The notes under the pieces: generated by a model | What the model saw: the letters and a program-made list of their open reading frames with translations, nothing else | Told to the model about the DNA's origin: nothing | Database searches by the model: none | Part shown: positions 63,888 to 64,000 of the stretch, piece by piece | Layout: the number at the start of each line of letters is the position of its first letter | How positions within the stretch are numbered: the first letter of the stretch is position 1 | Origin: Sphingomonas faeni | GTDB lineage: Bacteria > Pseudomonadota > Alphaproteobacteria > Sphingomonadales > Sphingomonadaceae | DNA: 64,000 bases | Reading direction: 5' to 3' | Assembly: GCF_024273235.1 (NCBI RefSeq) | Contig: NZ_JANBVH010000012.1 | Coordinates: 62,001 to 126,000 of the forward strand | Made by a program: the position numbers and the translations under genes

Positions 63888-64000
63888 TCAGGACAGGACC
63901 TTCCTCGCGAACGCGGTCGCGGCGGCCAGGCCATCCTGCCCGACGCTATGACCCACATTCCGCGAGGCATGGGTTTCGACCGCTACGCCAACCGCCGAGA
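63888..64000 (-). CDS. C-terminal fragment of a probable alpha/beta-hydrolase (carboxylesterase-like)
   Basis: Only the last 37 codons are present: GVAVETHASRNVGHSVGQDG followed by LAAATAFARKVLS and a stop. The VGHSV histidine context and following helix match the end of phospholipase/carboxylesterase-type hydrolases, where this His completes the catalytic triad. The rest lies beyond the right edge, so identity is tentative. Confidence 0.6.
   Translation of the reverse strand, partial: SAVGVAVETHASRNVGHSVGQDGLAAATAFARKVLS

Noticed and set aside
1..64000. tRNA, rRNA, prophage or insertion-sequence genes
   Set aside because: None was recognised by eye on either strand; no transposase, integrase or phage structural motifs were seen.

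Overview
The window is high-GC DNA with dense, often overlapping genes. The gene content points to an alphaproteobacterium of the Sphingomonadaceae (Sphingomonas-like): three large TonB-dependent receptors (TBDTs) next to glycoside hydrolases, SapC/cupin_8/tryptophan-halogenase gene sets, a LOV-HTH regulator very close to Erythrobacter EL222, a rhodopsin-blh pair, and GGGGAGGA-type ribosome binding sites. No tRNA, rRNA, CRISPR array or transposase was recognised. All names come from reading motifs; no database search was run.

Layout. 1-172 is the 5' end of leuC. 529-13785 holds a secreted GH3 beta-glucosidase, an ABC ATPase with a permease/M1-peptidase fusion, nhaA and a TrkA-type potassium channel separated by a 12-bp tandem repeat, a GGDEF-EAL protein and a cupin_8 protein. 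14184-39342 is a polysaccharide-utilisation-like region: TBDT1 with a GH10 xylanase and a DUF6445-like protein; then TBDT2-SapC-cupin_8-halogenase on the plus strand; then, convergent with it, TBDT3-halogenase-SapC-cupin_8-halogenase-LacI on the minus strand; then an MFS transporter, a GH16 glucanase and a second DUF6445-like protein. LacI-type operator-like palindromes (core TAGCGCTA or AACGTT) sit before the three receptors, the xylanase and the GH16 gene, so these genes probably form a carbohydrate-responsive regulon.

39444-44518 holds small or general genes: a glycine-rich protein, a zinc alcohol dehydrogenase, an AT-rich gap, a HAD phosphatase apparently cut short by an in-frame TGA, three uncharacterised proteins and a fasciclin protein. 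44590-52580 is a light-response island: a renalase-like oxidoreductase, Blh (retinal-forming), a proton-pump-type rhodopsin, an EL222-like blue-light regulator, and divergently a four-gene coupled operon (FAD monooxygenase-TspO fusion, DCC thiol protein, DUF427, class II photolyase). 52775-58379 is a minus-strand exopolysaccharide operon (Wza-like, Wzc-like tyrosine kinase, unknown membrane-anchored protein, O-antigen ligase/polymerase). 58862-64000 holds a DUF885 protein, a penicillin-acylase family protein, a ThuA protein and the 3' end of a probable esterase.

The two most promising systems are (a) the repeated receptor-linked set of flavin halogenases plus two kinds of putative Fe(II) oxygenase, whose substrate is unknown, and (b) the light island, in which the LOV regulator may control both the rhodopsin operon and the photolyase/TspO-fusion operon.
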